From: Rhynchopus sp. YZ270_cl-10
Taxonomy: Eukaryota > Euglenozoa > Diplonemea > Diplonemida > Diplonemidae
DNA: 64,000 nt
Direction: 5' to 3'
Assembly: GCA_964035575.1 (NCBI GenBank)
Contig: OZ037897.1
Coordinates: forward strand, 248,001 to 312,000
Positions 1 through 11,061 of the stretch are shown here, one piece after another; position 1 is the first letter of the stretch; every line of letters starts with the position of its first letter. Below the pieces are notes generated by a model. The model searched no databases. It saw nothing but the letters and a program-made list of their open reading frames with translations, and was not told where the DNA came from. Made by a program: the position numbers and the translations under genes.

Positions 1-3000
1 ATCCCGAAGTGCACCATCTGCAGACATTGGAACACTATTAACGCACGCCCCATGAGTTCTAGCCCATCCTCCTCATCCCCTTTGTCAACACGCGCCGTGG
101 TGTCGTCATGGGTAAACTCCGCAATGGACAGAAGATACATATTAATAGCAAAACTCATGAATAGTGATAGCCATTCCAACGGAACCGAAAATTTGTGGAT
201 CAGTGCAAGCCCGCGGGTGTTCCGCATATCTTCGTAGTAGCCTATCTCGTGGATCAACCCGATGCATTTGTCGAAGAAGTCTGTTACCCTTGCCCCATCT
301 CCAGAGTCACGTTGCACCGTGTTTTTTACTTCATCTTTCGATTTTTCAGGAAGATTCGCGCGGGATTTCTCCAATACTCTGAAGTAAACCCGCTCAACCG
401 CATCACCACGAGCCACCTCAATCGTCGCAACAGTTTGGTTGAAGAATTGATAGCATTGGTTCTCCTCCTTCCGCAACACCTGTTTGAGGGAACGTCCGTA
501 ACGGTCTGTCCAGGTAACGACCTCTTTGTTGCCAAGCTCCCGTTCACGGATGATTTGCGCATCCAACATTACCTTGAAGAATATGAAGATGCCGCAGCCA
601 AGGTTGAGCTGGTCCTCCAGCTCCGAGCCGGACCCTTCTGGTTTGATGAGATCTGTTACCAACCCTTTTCCTGCACCGAACGCTGTTTCGAGCAGATTCT
701 CCGAACGGCCTAATCCCGACACATTGTAGCTCAACACCATATTGGTCGCAAGCACGTCTAACGTCACATTCGACAACAGCAGCTTCGAAACAGAGGACGG
801 TACCCCCCCTTCAACTAGCCCTACCAAAAGGTCGACCGCAGCCTGCCGTATATCCCATAGTTCCATCGCAACGTCGGGTTCACCACAGGCTATCATATCC
901 GCCTTGAATACTTGAGGTCCGGACCCATCGTTAAGCACTTTGCAAATAGTTTCTCCGAGATTGTGTGATACAAGCAGTGATTGGTTTCCTTGGCACGGAC
1001 CTTGTACAAATTCTACAAGACAGTTCAAAGTGCATATCATAATCGAAGAGGTGATGCGGTTAAGATATTTAAACTGCTGTAAAAAGGATGCTACCGCTTC
1101 GACGATGTCAATCGAAGTGTGGTTGTCAACCTGCTCGCGAAGGTAGTTTTGCATGTTGATGTGGTGTCCCTCTGTTAGAAGTTGTAGGAAGCGTACTACA
1201 GTTGTCATATGCGAAATGAAGAACCGCTCCTTCATGTCATCAACGATGTCATTAGGGATCGCCTCTAGCTTTGGGTTCAACGGTGAATACTGTGCCTCGT
1301 CGTCGTCGTCGAAGAGAAGCCCTTTCTTCTCTCCTGCAGCGTTTTCTTTGTCTTTGTCTTTGAGTTCGCTTTTCCGTTTTCCATCTCCCCGCAAAAAGCC
1401 GTCTTTCCCCAAAAACCCATCCTTCCCAAGCAGCGCTGCCCCAGGAAGACCTTTCAAGAAATTTTTCTCAGCGCGTTGTGGTTCAACAGATTTGGTGCGG
1501 GTTGTGACCTCTTTTTTTAACGTTCGTGTCAAATCCTTGAGAGATTCAGAGAAGATACGAAGCTGCCCGCGGACGTGGACGAAAAATTCCTCATCATTTC
1601 GGAGTTGGAAATATTTTGCGATAGAATCCTGCACTTCAGCGTTCCCTCCATGCAAGAGTGCGGACCCAGTACGCAACGCGGTTAACGTTGTCTTGGAGAG
1701 CCCTACCGTCGTCGACGTCGGTGCCTCAACCAATGTCACCAGCTTCTCTGACATCCCAAAGGAGTTCAACGCATTCTGCTTCTCCACAACGTCCATCATG
1801 GGCGACAAAGGAATTCGGTCCTCCGCATCCTCCTCCTCCTCTTCCTCCACAACCGGCAAATAAAAACACAGTTCTGGAAGCAAAATGTTTGCGTCATCCC
1901 CACCTTCACCCTCCTCAAGCTCAATTTCGGTAAAGCTTTCGCAGAGGCGGGACAACAGCTTTAGGGAGTCCAACTGTAAGGCGGGGTCTTCCTTGTGAAA
2001 AATGAGGCCTTCGGTGTCTTTCCCGATAAGGGTACGTCTGATGAAGGATTTGCCTATCTCGCCTTTCCGCATTACCATGATAGAGAGAGAGCGAAACTGC
2101 GTAGCCTCAGAGAGGCAAGGGAGAATGTGTGGGAGCTTCCGAAGCAGGCTGTTCCATTGCTGGATCCAGGTCTGTGTGTCTTCGTCGGAGTCGGGGTGGT
2201 TAAGGCTTTTTTTGTCGGTGGTGCTGCGTATATCAGTCGCAATCCCTTCACATCCTCCAGGGGGAAAGATATTCCCTAAATAGTTTTGATAGTTCTCAGC
2301 AATCTGCAAAAAGTCTGACAATTTTTTCCGCAATTTCTTAGGCAGCAACTTTGAGTTTTGCTTTTGCGCGGCAGGGTGGGTGCCCGACGGAAACTCCGAC
2401 GCAAACGAAATCAACCCAGAGTAGTTCACAGGAACAACCTCCTGCAGCGCGTCCTCCACACCACCGGGGAGGCTGACATTGTGAATCTCCGATCGTTGTA
2501 TGTCAACAATCTTCAAATATGCCCGCACTAAGTCGGACAGCACATCCGTTAATTGCCCATACAGCTCTAGGTCCTTTTGTAGCTCCTCTTGCTTGAAGAA
2601 TGCGTCCATGAAGTGCTTTACCACCGGAAGTACCCCTAAAAAGACAAATTCGGTGTGTGTAGAGGAGGACCGTAGGTTGACCCCAGCGACAACGTCTTTC
2701 TTCGCTTCTTCGGTAAAGAATTTGACACCTTTTTCTGCGGCTGCAGGGTCCTCGTTTTCAAGGGTTTTGGGGAAGGTATCCGGAGAGGTCGGGTCGTCAC
2801 CCCCAGCAGGCTTCCCAGGCCACGCAAGAACATCCTGCAGGCACAGCTGCAGGACCGAGACGATACCGTACCGGTTGTCCCAAAGCTTCTGCGAGCAGAC
2901 CACCTGCACCATATCCGGGTCATCCACAATCACTTCACGGAAAAAATGCATGTACCCTGTACGATACCAGAAGGGGAGTTCCTTGCGAGCACAGGCGTTC

Positions 3001-6000
3001 AGAATGTGTTCTACGGGGTCTGCGTAGCGGTCTGTCCAGATATCCTGCCGGATTTCTCCTTTAAGCGACACCTCTTTTCCTTGCGCGACTGAACGAAGGA
3101 GGTTGAGCACGATGAAGTGCCGTGCCACCTCTCCTGTCGTATCGAGGTATTCCTGGCGTTTCAGAAGGTCGTCGACAAGCTTCATTTTCTTGCGGTTCGT
3201 GGTCCATGAGGAGCGGTCAGAACTACCAAGGAAGTTGATCTCATTAGCCCATAGGTCCGCAACGTTTGCGTAGACGGCCTGCTGTTTGCGGAACAGATTG
3301 CGGTTTTTGGGACGCATCAGTTTTAACAAAAACTGAACATATGAAATCTCCATCGGCGTTGTCAGCAACGACCGGATCAGCTTTTCCGGCGCCGCCAAGC
3401 AGTGCCTCGGGTTGTTATCATAGAGCTGGTTGATCAGCTGAAATGCCCCACACCCGAATGGGAGGCAATACACTAAAGCATCGACCCACCCCTCTAGCAG
3501 CTCCTCTTTGTTTTCTTCGTGGTTTTCCACCAAAACGTTAAGCAGATCAAACACCGCACTGAGCAGTTCTATGACATCGCAGTTGAAGTTGAGGCAAAGG
3601 TCCATCTGATCTTCAATCCACGGCAAACGCAATAATAAGACGTGAACTTCGAGCTGCACCAGAATTGATTGTTGTTCGTGAACCGGGTCGGTGCTGTTCG
3701 CACGGTAGCACATCGTTTTGGCACGTTGCAATAATTTAATCATTTCGGCAATGTGGGTCTGGTCAAAACAGTCCGTTACGAGATCGGACAGCTGTTCGAC
3801 CAAGTACTTCGCTTCACGGTAAAACTCCACGGAGCTCTCACACGAGAGCAGCTGTGTGTTTTTGCAGACATTGTATAGATGCGGGCCCCGATTCGCAAGA
3901 CGGAACAACAACTGCGTTGCCCCCTCCCTTAACGGCAAATAATTGTACTGCGCCACGTCAAGAAGCACTTCGATTAGCATATTCGCTGCAACAAACCGTT
4001 TTTCTCCGTCTCCCAGGATCATATCACCAAGCATTCCACCTACATCAGCGATGACCCCGAAACCTTCTTTCATCCCTCCAGTCACAAAGCCGATGCCTTG
4101 GAACAGAAGGTTATCAGAGCCGTTAGGGTCGATGAAGTTCTCCTGAGCGATGTCGTCAATTTTGTCGTTTGGGTCATACGTTTGGAGTTGTGAGAGAAAA
4201 GGAAGGTTCAGGTTGCCGTCACGACGTCCAGAGGTTACGTACTGCTTCATGGCAAGCAATAATTTGTCAACGTCATGCAATGCCGCGAAATCGAGCAACA
4301 TCGCAAGATTTTGCACCACCTTTTCGCGAAGCTGTAACAAAATCATCGACTCCTCCGTAAATTCTTTGCGGTTCTCCACATAGCTCCTTTCCTGAATGGA
4401 CGGATACGAAGTACCCAATGGTAAATACTCATCTGTCGTCCCATCCAAGATGTTAGTCAATAACAACGCCACCTCCGGAATTTCCTCCTGCAAAATAAAA
4501 CCGGATCTCATGAACAGATGCAACATATGCATGTACCCCATCGTCTTCTCAATCCCCATGGGGTGCCGAAGAGAGTGCTGCGAATGCTTCTTGAGATGCT
4601 CCATACAACGTTTCTTCAGACTCGCCACGCTTGAGAGACAATCCAATTTGAGGGTAGTTTCTTCGAACCGATCCCAGACTTTGACTACGTGGCGGGTTTG
4701 GTGGTGGATGTTGATATAGTCGTCGAGGAGAGCGGTGCAGGCTAGCTTCACAAAGACACATTGCATTCCGTCAGGGATGACATCGTCGTATTTCCCGAAC
4801 ATCGTTTCGAAGATGCAGTCCTGCGGAACAAATGTTTTGACCAATTCGGCTCGCTCCTTCGCGCCAGAGCCTTTTCCTAGACAGAAGCGGGAAAATAAAA
4901 TAATTTGGAGACGGAAATATTCGTAGATGTCATCCATGCGCATCATGATCGTTGAGGTGGAGACCGATTTGCGTGCAGCTTGGTTGCGCCGTCCCCCGAC
5001 CACTTTGTTTTTGACTTCTTCTGAGACATCGCAAAATTCTTCGATTGTCACCCATTCTGGGCTGTTTTCTTCGTCATCAGAGTCGGTGCTACCGAATGGA
5101 GTGCGAACCTTTAAAACACTCCCCTCCATCTTCATGCGAAGTAGCGGTGGATCTGGCGCTTTAAAGAGAAGATCTGATGCACGGTGTTGTAGCCGTTCGA
5201 CCACCTCCGTTTCGCTGCTTATCATATGTGGCAGTAATTTGATGAATTCGCAGCGCCACCGATTGTCCAAAATTTGCTGGCAAACTAAGTCCAAAAACTC
5301 AAGGGAAGTGGCGTTGTGGAGCACCTTATTGTCTTTGTAAAGCTCGCTGAGGCAGTTCACTGCGCCGACAATGTCGTGTTTGAACGTACTCTGCTGTAAC
5401 ATAAACAGAAGCCCATCCTCCCCTATCGTCATGGAAACGCGCGCCGCCAGCTCTGGCGCGCCTTTAACTGAAGAACGAATCAGTTTGTAGCATAAGTTCG
5501 TAACACGCAGACTCTTCTTCGGTGGCTTCAGCTCGGTAACGCTGCCGACAGAGCTGCGTTGCTGGTTGTATTGGTACGAAGAGTGCGAGAACAGTTCTTG
5601 CTGTGTAAAAGGGAGTTCTGCTTGGGCGCGAAGAAGTGCGAGGCAGGTCCGCGGCACGTCTTGATCTACTAGGAGAAGTTGTTGTACTTTGTCGGGTGTG
5701 CAGTCAAGCTCAAGAACGTCCATCATCTGTGAATACTGCATCTGAAAGCACCGTTCGATCATCTCCTCTAACGACGCAATGAGACGATCTGGCTCCAAAT
5801 TTTTCGACAACTCCACGAGACTGTGGATGGAGGGGCCGGCACCTCCCCCGTCTCCGCCTCCACCACTACCTGCACTGTCGTCCTCCTCTAGCTCCTTGCC
5901 AAGCTTCGCCAAAGCGTACAAATCCTGTGTGTACTTCCGAATCGGCGGAATCTGCGACAAAATTGAGTTCAGCGATAAAAAATTATCCGACGGCACTTTC

Positions 6001-7412
6001 CTCAGCTCGAACCCATCCTTCTGCAGTGCCCGCGAGGCGCAGGCGACCGAAAGCAGCAGATCTGTTTTGCGGATTTCAGAGTACGCCCGCTCTCCAGAGA
6101 CATGAAGGAAGAGGGAGTTCTTCTCCATCTCCCTTGCGCCTGCAGTGGAGGCCCAAAGAATGACACGCGAGGTGTCGCACAGCTCTGCGCCTTGGTTGTC
6201 TCCGGTTTGCAGAAATTGGAACAACGTTCCGAGGTCGGACCACACCATTTCCCCTGTACACAGCCCTGCGGTCCAGCCGTCTAACGCATCGTTCGCTTCT
6301 CCGTGACGGAGGCGACGGAGGGAGGGGATTTTTGCCATATTATTTGAAACCTCGTCGGAGCCTACTGCGGTCCCGGTTCCGTTGATGGCAGGCTGAGATT
6401 GTCTGGCGATGGATTCGCGGCCACGGTTCTCCTCTTCTTGGGTGGTGGTCCGGCGGAGGGTCAGGTAGTACGATTCCGCTCCGTTGCCAAGAAGACGGAG
6501 ACGGAACCGCTGCTGTTCGTGTGTGTCGTTGTTGTTCCACGACGCAGCCTTCATGGCCCCTCCGTGCAGGGGGTCGTCCCACTCCACGATGAACATCGCA
6601 TTCGACAGATACGTCGCAGGGTCTTTGTCCTCCATCCCCATTTCATTGTCCGGCAGCAAGTACACATCGTTGGTGCCCTTCTCCATGGGGTTACCAATGA
6701 GATACCCGCGGTGCTCTTTGTGGTACAACATGATACAGTCGCCACCGCGCAAATAATCTGCATCCAAATCCTCTGTGTCGTAGGCCTTAATGGTAAGACC
6801 AAGCTCCCGGTTTGTTCCTGAAGTGTCCCGCGCATCTTTCGGCGCACCGTTCACCTCCAGAAATTGGGAGCCAACAATAGGAAGTTCTGCGACAGACAGA
6901 AAGTGGGCACCACAGGAGAGAACGGGTTGCAATGTGATCTGGTCGTCCTCGCACACTTTCTCGCCTTCGCCTCGGACCTGATAGCGCGGCGCGATTCTCC
7001 ACTTTGTGGTCCACCCCTTCTTGATTCCGCCAGTATGTGTAGGCTCCAGGGTGACTCTCTTGCTGCTCTTGTCTGCTGCGCCGGATTTCTTCTTTGAACA
7101 GCACAGCGCCTTGCCTTGATTGACATGGATTAGACGAATGATCTGGCCGAACTTCACCTCCTCCCTGCCCTTCTTCTTTGCATTCCCCATTTCATTGTCG
7201 CCAGAGACAATCTGAAAGATGCAGTCCTCAAAGTTCGGCGGCGGCTGGTCGCGGTCCTTCAAGGGAAGCACTCCAACCGGCGCGCTGCTCTGCTGTCCAG
7301 TAGACCATGTGGCCTGGATGTACCCGGTCCTGGGGAGCTCCTTGTCAAGTGAGTTGCCTTCGTACAGCAGGGCGATCTTATGCCCGCAGAGAAGGGGCTG
7401 ACGTCCGGCCAT
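1..7412 (-). CDS. IP3 receptor/ryanodine receptor family calcium-release channel (3' end off the window)
   Basis: One uninterrupted frame runs from the ATG at 7412 to the left edge, about 2,470 residues, with no stop; the pore end lies outside. Family members are tetrameric intracellular Ca2+ release channels. Residues 1-230 resemble the ligand-binding N-terminus (LCGHKIALLYEGNS near residue 8, FEDCIFQI near residue 60), followed by a MIR-like segment (RGGDCIMLYHKEHRGYLIGN near 220-240). The best proof is a RIH-associated domain near residue 2,070: VVRFLQLLTEGHHINMQNYL and, further on, VEFVQGPCQGNQSLL, which match the most conserved cytosolic block of IP3 receptors. The last visible residues (LEWLSLFMSFAINMYLL) look like the first membrane helix. 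The region just upstream of the ATG is pyrimidine-rich with an AG, a possible splice acceptor. IP3 versus ryanodine type is not resolved; the size favours IP3 receptor. Confidence 0.93.
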   Translation of the reverse strand, partial: MAGRQPLLCGHKIALLYEGNSLDKELPRTGYIQATWSTGQQSSAPVGVLPLKDRDQPPPNFEDCIFQIVSGDNEMGNAKKKGREEVKFGQIIRLIHVNQGKALCCSKKKSGAADKSSKRVTLEPTHTGGIKKGWTTKWRIAPRYQVRGEGEKVCEDDQITLQPVLSCGAHFLSVAELPIVGSQFLEVNGAPKDARDTSGTNRELGLTIKAYDTEDLDADYLRGGDCIMLYHKEHRGYLIGNPMEKGTNDVYLLPDNEMGMEDKDPATYLSNAMFIVEWDDPLHGGAMKAASWNNNDTHEQQRFRLRLLGNGAESYYLTLRRTTTQEEENRGRESIARQSQPAINGTGTAVGSDEVSNNMAKIPSLRRLRHGEANDALDGWTAGLCTGEMVWSDLGTLFQFLQTGDNQGAELCDTSRVILWASTAGAREMEKNSLFLHVSGERAYSEIRKTDLLLSVACASRALQKDGFELRKVPSDNFLSLNSILSQIPPIRKYTQDLYALAKLGKELEEDDSAGSGGGGDGGGAGPSIHSLVELSKNLEPDRLIASLEEMIERCFQMQYSQMMDVLELDCTPDKVQQLLLVDQDVPRTCLALLRAQAELPFTQQELFSHSSYQYNQQRSSVGSVTELKPPKKSLRVTNLCYKLIRSSVKGAPELAARVSMTIGEDGLLFMLQQSTFKHDIVGAVNCLSELYKDNKVLHNATSLEFLDLVCQQILDNRWRCEFIKLLPHMISSETEVVERLQHRASDLLFKAPDPPLLRMKMEGSVLKVRTPFGSTDSDDEENSPEWVTIEEFCDVSEEVKNKVVGGRRNQAARKSVSTSTIMMRMDDIYEYFRLQIILFSRFCLGKGSGAKERAELVKTFVPQDCIFETMFGKYDDVIPDGMQCVFVKLACTALLDDYINIHHQTRHVVKVWDRFEETTLKLDCLSSVASLKKRCMEHLKKHSQHSLRHPMGIEKTMGYMHMLHLFMRSGFILQEEIPEVALLLTNILDGTTDEYLPLGTSYPSIQERSYVENRKEFTEESMILLQLREKVVQNLAMLLDFAALHDVDKLLLAMKQYVTSGRRDGNLNLPFLSQLQTYDPNDKIDDIAQENFIDPNGSDNLLFQGIGFVTGGMKEGFGVIADVGGMLGDMILGDGEKRFVAANMLIEVLLDVAQYNYLPLREGATQLLFRLANRGPHLYNVCKNTQLLSCESSVEFYREAKYLVEQLSDLVTDCFDQTHIAEMIKLLQRAKTMCYRANSTDPVHEQQSILVQLEVHVLLLRLPWIEDQMDLCLNFNCDVIELLSAVFDLLNVLVENHEENKEELLEGWVDALVYCLPFGCGAFQLINQLYDNNPRHCLAAPEKLIRSLLTTPMEISYVQFLLKLMRPKNRNLFRKQQAVYANVADLWANEINFLGSSDRSSWTTNRKKMKLVDDLLKRQEYLDTTGEVARHFIVLNLLRSVAQGKEVSLKGEIRQDIWTDRYADPVEHILNACARKELPFWYRTGYMHFFREVIVDDPDMVQVVCSQKLWDNRYGIVSVLQLCLQDVLAWPGKPAGGDDPTSPDTFPKTLENEDPAAAEKGVKFFTEEAKKDVVAGVNLRSSSTHTEFVFLGVLPVVKHFMDAFFKQEELQKDLELYGQLTDVLSDLVRAYLKIVDIQRSEIHNVSLPGGVEDALQEVVPVNYSGLISFASEFPSGTHPAAQKQNSKLLPKKLRKKLSDFLQIAENYQNYLGNIFPPGGCEGIATDIRSTTDKKSLNHPDSDEDTQTWIQQWNSLLRKLPHILPCLSEATQFRSLSIMVMRKGEIGKSFIRRTLIGKDTEGLIFHKEDPALQLDSLKLLSRLCESFTEIELEEGEGGDDANILLPELCFYLPVVEEEEEEDAEDRIPLSPMMDVVEKQNALNSFGMSEKLVTLVEAPTSTTVGLSKTTLTALRTGSALLHGGNAEVQDSIAKYFQLRNDEEFFVHVRGQLRIFSESLKDLTRTLKKEVTTRTKSVEPQRAEKNFLKGLPGAALLGKDGFLGKDGFLRGDGKRKSELKDKDKENAAGEKKGLLFDDDDEAQYSPLNPKLEAIPNDIVDDMKERFFISHMTTVVRFLQLLTEGHHINMQNYLREQVDNHTSIDIVEAVASFLQQFKYLNRITSSIMICTLNCLVEFVQGPCQGNQSLLVSHNLGETICKVLNDGSGPQVFKADMIACGEPDVAMELWDIRQAAVDLLVGLVEGGVPSSVSKLLLSNVTLDVLATNMVLSYNVSGLGRSENLLETAFGAGKGLVTDLIKPEGSGSELEDQLNLGCGIFIFFKVMLDAQIIRERELGNKEVVTWTDRYGRSLKQVLRKEENQCYQFFNQTVATIEVARGDAVERVYFRVLEKSRANLPEKSKDEVKNTVQRDSGDGARVTDFFDKCIGLIHEIGYYEDMRNTRGLALIHKFSVPLEWLSLFMSFAINMYLLSIAEFTHDDTTARVDKGDEEDGLELMGRALIVFQCLQMVHFG

Positions 7413-8502
7413 GGTTTGGCTCTCTGATAGGCTAAGGGAGGAAAACCAGAATAGGAAAAGAAGGGGTTTTGCGCTTTGGTAAAAAAATCTGAAGGAAAGA
7501 TTGGGGGGTGGTTTGAGGAGGGTGGGATATTTTTAAGTTGACCTGAAATACAACCCCTCTCGTGAACAGTGCACCTTTGGTACAAAAAAAGACCGGCTCT
7601 CTAAGACCCCCCTCAACCATGCAGTCCTACAAACCCATTTCGTGGTTTCGACGGCACTAAACCTGTCCATTATTATGTTGCAAGACGATAACGGTAAAGC
7701 AACGGAGGCCGTGGGGGGTGGAGAGAGACAGAGAGAAGGGGCGAAACTATGTGGGGGTGGTGGGAGCTTTTTTCTATACTCTTGGTACATCTAAACGGGG
7801 AGAGGTGGCGGTGGCGTTTCCAAAAGAGGTAATTAGAAAAGGTGAATGTCACGTTGCACACACATACATACATCACATCACATCGTTACCAACCTATACA
7901 ATATGAGACGAAGCCTCACCTATGGCAAGCAACTCAGGTAGGTCGAAGTAAAGAAAAAGTGCTTAATGGTGCTCCGGGAGGGGTCGATATTGACACGTCA
8001 CTGATAGGTCATTGACCGACTTCCGAAAGCACCATATAAAAAGATCCTAAGCCTCTCGTGCTTAAGTTGATTGGATTACTTAATGTTTTGAACATTGGTT
8101 ATTCAGTAAGCTTAGTCACCTTAAGTAGTAAAGTGTGTTTTCTGTGCACATGAGAACTCATGAAATATGCCCCTATAAGGATAAAGGCAAACTTCTGGGA
8201 AAAATCAATCTTATTTTTTTCAGATGGTGCACCTCTTTGTGGCAACATTTGGGGTTATAAAAAAGAAGAAGGAAAAAACTTGATGTATTTGCCTCTCGTG
8301 TTATCATTCTATTCCGCTCTGCTGGGGTAAAAAATTTATATCAAAAAACTCTAAAAAAAAAGGAAAACGAAATCCATAAAAAAGGGGAAACAAGAGTTTA
8401 AACCAAACAGGCTTCGGGTGTTTTCCCACTCATCACTTTCCCTTTAGTAGACTCGCATTTTTTTTTTTATGGGGGTTTTGTCTGTAGTGTCTGTCTGTTT
8501 GC
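7413..8502. other. Intergenic region with family beta and alpha repeats
   Basis: No supported gene. A copy of repeat family beta lies at about 7544-7655 and a split or doubled copy of family alpha at about 8036-8128 (see the repeat entries). The rest is AT-rich with homopolymer A and T runs. The pyrimidine-rich stretch just above 7412, read on the minus strand, may be the acceptor region for the calcium-channel gene. Confidence 0.6.
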
Positions 8503-11061
8503 TCATGAAGAAGGAGGCTGCAATATCCCGCCCTTCATTCCCTTCATCGGAGATCCTGGCGGTGAGAGCTGAAAAAGAGGAGAATTTTTTCTTGAAAAAC
8601 ATTTTTTTTTTTGTAAAGATTCCATACCAAGCGTCCAATCGGGAAATTCCCTGGGTCGATCTGCTCATATTCCTCGCCGAGCAGTTCCTGTCAATTTTTT
8701 TTCAATTTTTTTTTTTTGATAAATTGTAGTGTAGTTGCCTCGGTTGTGCAATCTCCACTTTTTTTTTTCCCCTATCCTTTTTCATACCTTTAGCATATTC
8801 CAGTCAGCGGGATCCGTTGGAACTGGGCTGATGTTGCGGTTGTGCATTATCTGCGGGGACGTTGAATGCCGAGGGCTAGCTTGCCGCAGTCCTCCTCCTC
8901 CACTCTGCTGAAGCATGTTGTGCTGCTGCTGCTGCAGCTTCGCCTGCTGTAGTTGCTCCATTTGCTGCTCGTATTGGTGCATCTGCATTTGCAGCTGCGC
9001 ACGTTGTGCTTCGAACTGCTGGCGCAGAAGGTCGCTTTGGGCGCTTTGCACATTAGGCAGTACTGCTCCTGCCCCTCCCCCTGCTGGTGGCAGAAAGGCG
9101 GGAGAAACGGACGCAGCTCTAGCCTGTTGTAAGAGAACCGCTTCCTCCCTCGCTTGGTCTTCGCCCACCCCGGTTTCGATCTCGCGGAGCTGCTCCTGAA
9201 GCTTTTTGAGGTGCTGCAGTCTGCGGTTTTCATGCTCCACCTGGCGGGTCTCCGGGGGCTCGCTCGCCTCACTGCCACTGCCCCCGCGTCTCTCCTTGGA
9301 TCGCCGGTAGCGCAGCAGCTTTGCCTCCCCCGATGGCATGGTTGGGTTTCGCGGTGCCTCGTAGTGTGGTGCGTAGTGTTGTTGCTCTGGCTGTGGCTGT
9401 GGCTGTGGAGGTTCGTGGTAGTATGTCTGCGGCTGCGGCGGTGGTGGTGGCTGTGGTGGTTGGTGTGAATGTGGTATGCGTTGCTCCTCAAGCCTCGCCA
9501 TCTCGCTGACAGCGCGACGCCGTTGGATTTCATCCATCACATCATGGCGTCGGTGTAAACTCTCCTGCTGTTGCTTTTGCTGTTCCTGCAGACGGCGAAG
9601 TTCTTGCTGCAACTGTACAACCTCCGCTGTCGGGTCTGCCGGAGGGCCTAACGCTGGGTTTTCTTGATACGGAAAATGCTCTGGTGGAACCCCTCCTGGA
9701 TGGATCGGTTGCATTTGAGGTATGTGTTGTTGTTGTTGTGGTTGTAGCTGCTGTTCTCCTGCAACCTGAGATAATTGGAGCTGCAGGCTTTGGAGTTGGT
9801 GGTGCAGGTTTGCGATCTGCGCAGAGTCTTTGTGCGGTGCTTGGATCGCTGTCTGCATTGCCTGCATCATAGCTGGCTGCACCATTTGCGGGGCAGCCAG
9901 GGAGGGCTCCCTATCTACACTGGCCACCCTCATGGGAAGGTCGGCAGGCACCGCCACCTCGCCGTTGTAGGCAGGCGAGGCTTCGGCAACACGCTGCTGG
10001 GGTGCGAGAACGGCAACAGGGTTCTGCTTCTTCGCAAGCGCCCGCGCGTCGCATGAATATTCAGTCCACCCTGCAGACTTCTTCGTCAAATCTAAGACAT
10101 GAACCGAACCCACCCCACCACACACATATAACTTCGAACCATGCACCACCGAAAGCAGCCGTTTCGCCTCAAAGGAAGGAATGCAAAAATCCTCCAAACA
10201 CGACCACAACCCAGACGCAATATCCCAGGTCCACGCATCATTGAGAACACGAGATTCTCCGGTCCCTGCATCAACGCTCATCCCCCCCACAACGAACATC
10301 TCCGACATGCACGTCAATGAAACATGCAGGGCACGAACACACGGCTGTCTCACCCCAGTCTTCGAAGACAACACCCTCCAGGTAAAGCTTGAGGTGTCGT
10401 ACGAGTAGACCGAGGAGCTGAGCGTTGCTGAAGGGGCATCGTGTGGTGATTCATCCTCCTGGAGAGAGACATCGAAGCCTCCAAACAAAAGGATAAAATG
10501 GCGGAATACACAGGCACTATGTCCCCATGTCATGGGATGCAGTGGGTCCACCCTTTCGATGGTCCGCCAGGTGCGTGCCTTTATGTCTAAAGCAAATATG
10601 TTGAAAAACCCTTGTTGGGTTGCCTCGCGAAGAGAACGGACGGTTTGGTGGCAGGGCCGGCCGTGGGCGGTTTCGCGGCCGCCCATGATGTACATCACCC
10701 CATCCACTACTGCTGCGGTGTGGTGCGAACGGTGCCCTGGGGAGCCCCCATGTGTCGGCACCGCACGCCAGGTGAAGCTCTGCAAATCCAGCTCGTAGTA
10801 GCTGCAGGGGTCGCTCCCCGTGGTTTCCGCAATCTCCCCGCCGTACATTAGCATCGTATCACCATAGGACACAGCAGAATGATACAGCCTCGGGTGCGGC
10901 ACCTCCCCCTTGCAGGCCTCCTCACGCCACTCATACGTTTGCAGGTTCAACACCCACACCTTCCCTCCCACAGGACCTCCATACACCACCATCCCCTCTC
11001 TTGACGCAAGGCAAGAGGTTCCATCGCTCTTGGCGGTTAGCCCGCCGCTTGGGGGTGGCAT
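8503..11061 (-). CDS. Kelch-repeat protein with Q-rich coiled-coil tail, three exons
   Basis: Exons 11061-8788, 8687-8628 and 8568-8503 give about 799 residues. Residues 20-340 hold roughly six kelch blades (MVVYGG, TMLMYGGEIAE, GVMYIMGGRET, FILLFGGFD, MFVVGGMS, LYVCGG), which form a beta-propeller used for protein binding. From about residue 390 on come glutamine-rich coiled coils and a proline/glutamine linker. Exon 1 alone would stop two codons after AAG, but the donor GTATGA there, a 60-nt exon coding ELLGEEYEQIDPGNFPIGRL and a last exon ending LQPPSS all join in phase 0 with CAG acceptors, so I prefer the spliced form. Intron 1 (8688-8787) contains a short dispersed repeat. The partner and pathway are unknown; similar kelch plus coiled-coil proteins are often cytoskeletal or signalling scaffolds. 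Confidence 0.88.
8715..8760 (-). repeat. Short copy of dispersed repeat epsilon inside kelch intron 1
   Basis: A shortened copy of the epsilon family lies entirely inside intron 1 of the kelch gene. Read on the minus strand it ends in a long A run, as the other copies do. This shows that the family inserts into transcribed DNA and is tolerated in introns. Confidence 0.7.

Noticed and set aside
1153-1863. 236-codon plus-strand frame and many others over 1-7.4 kb
   Set aside because: They are antisense to the 7.4-kb calcium-channel frame, which has diagnostic family motifs.
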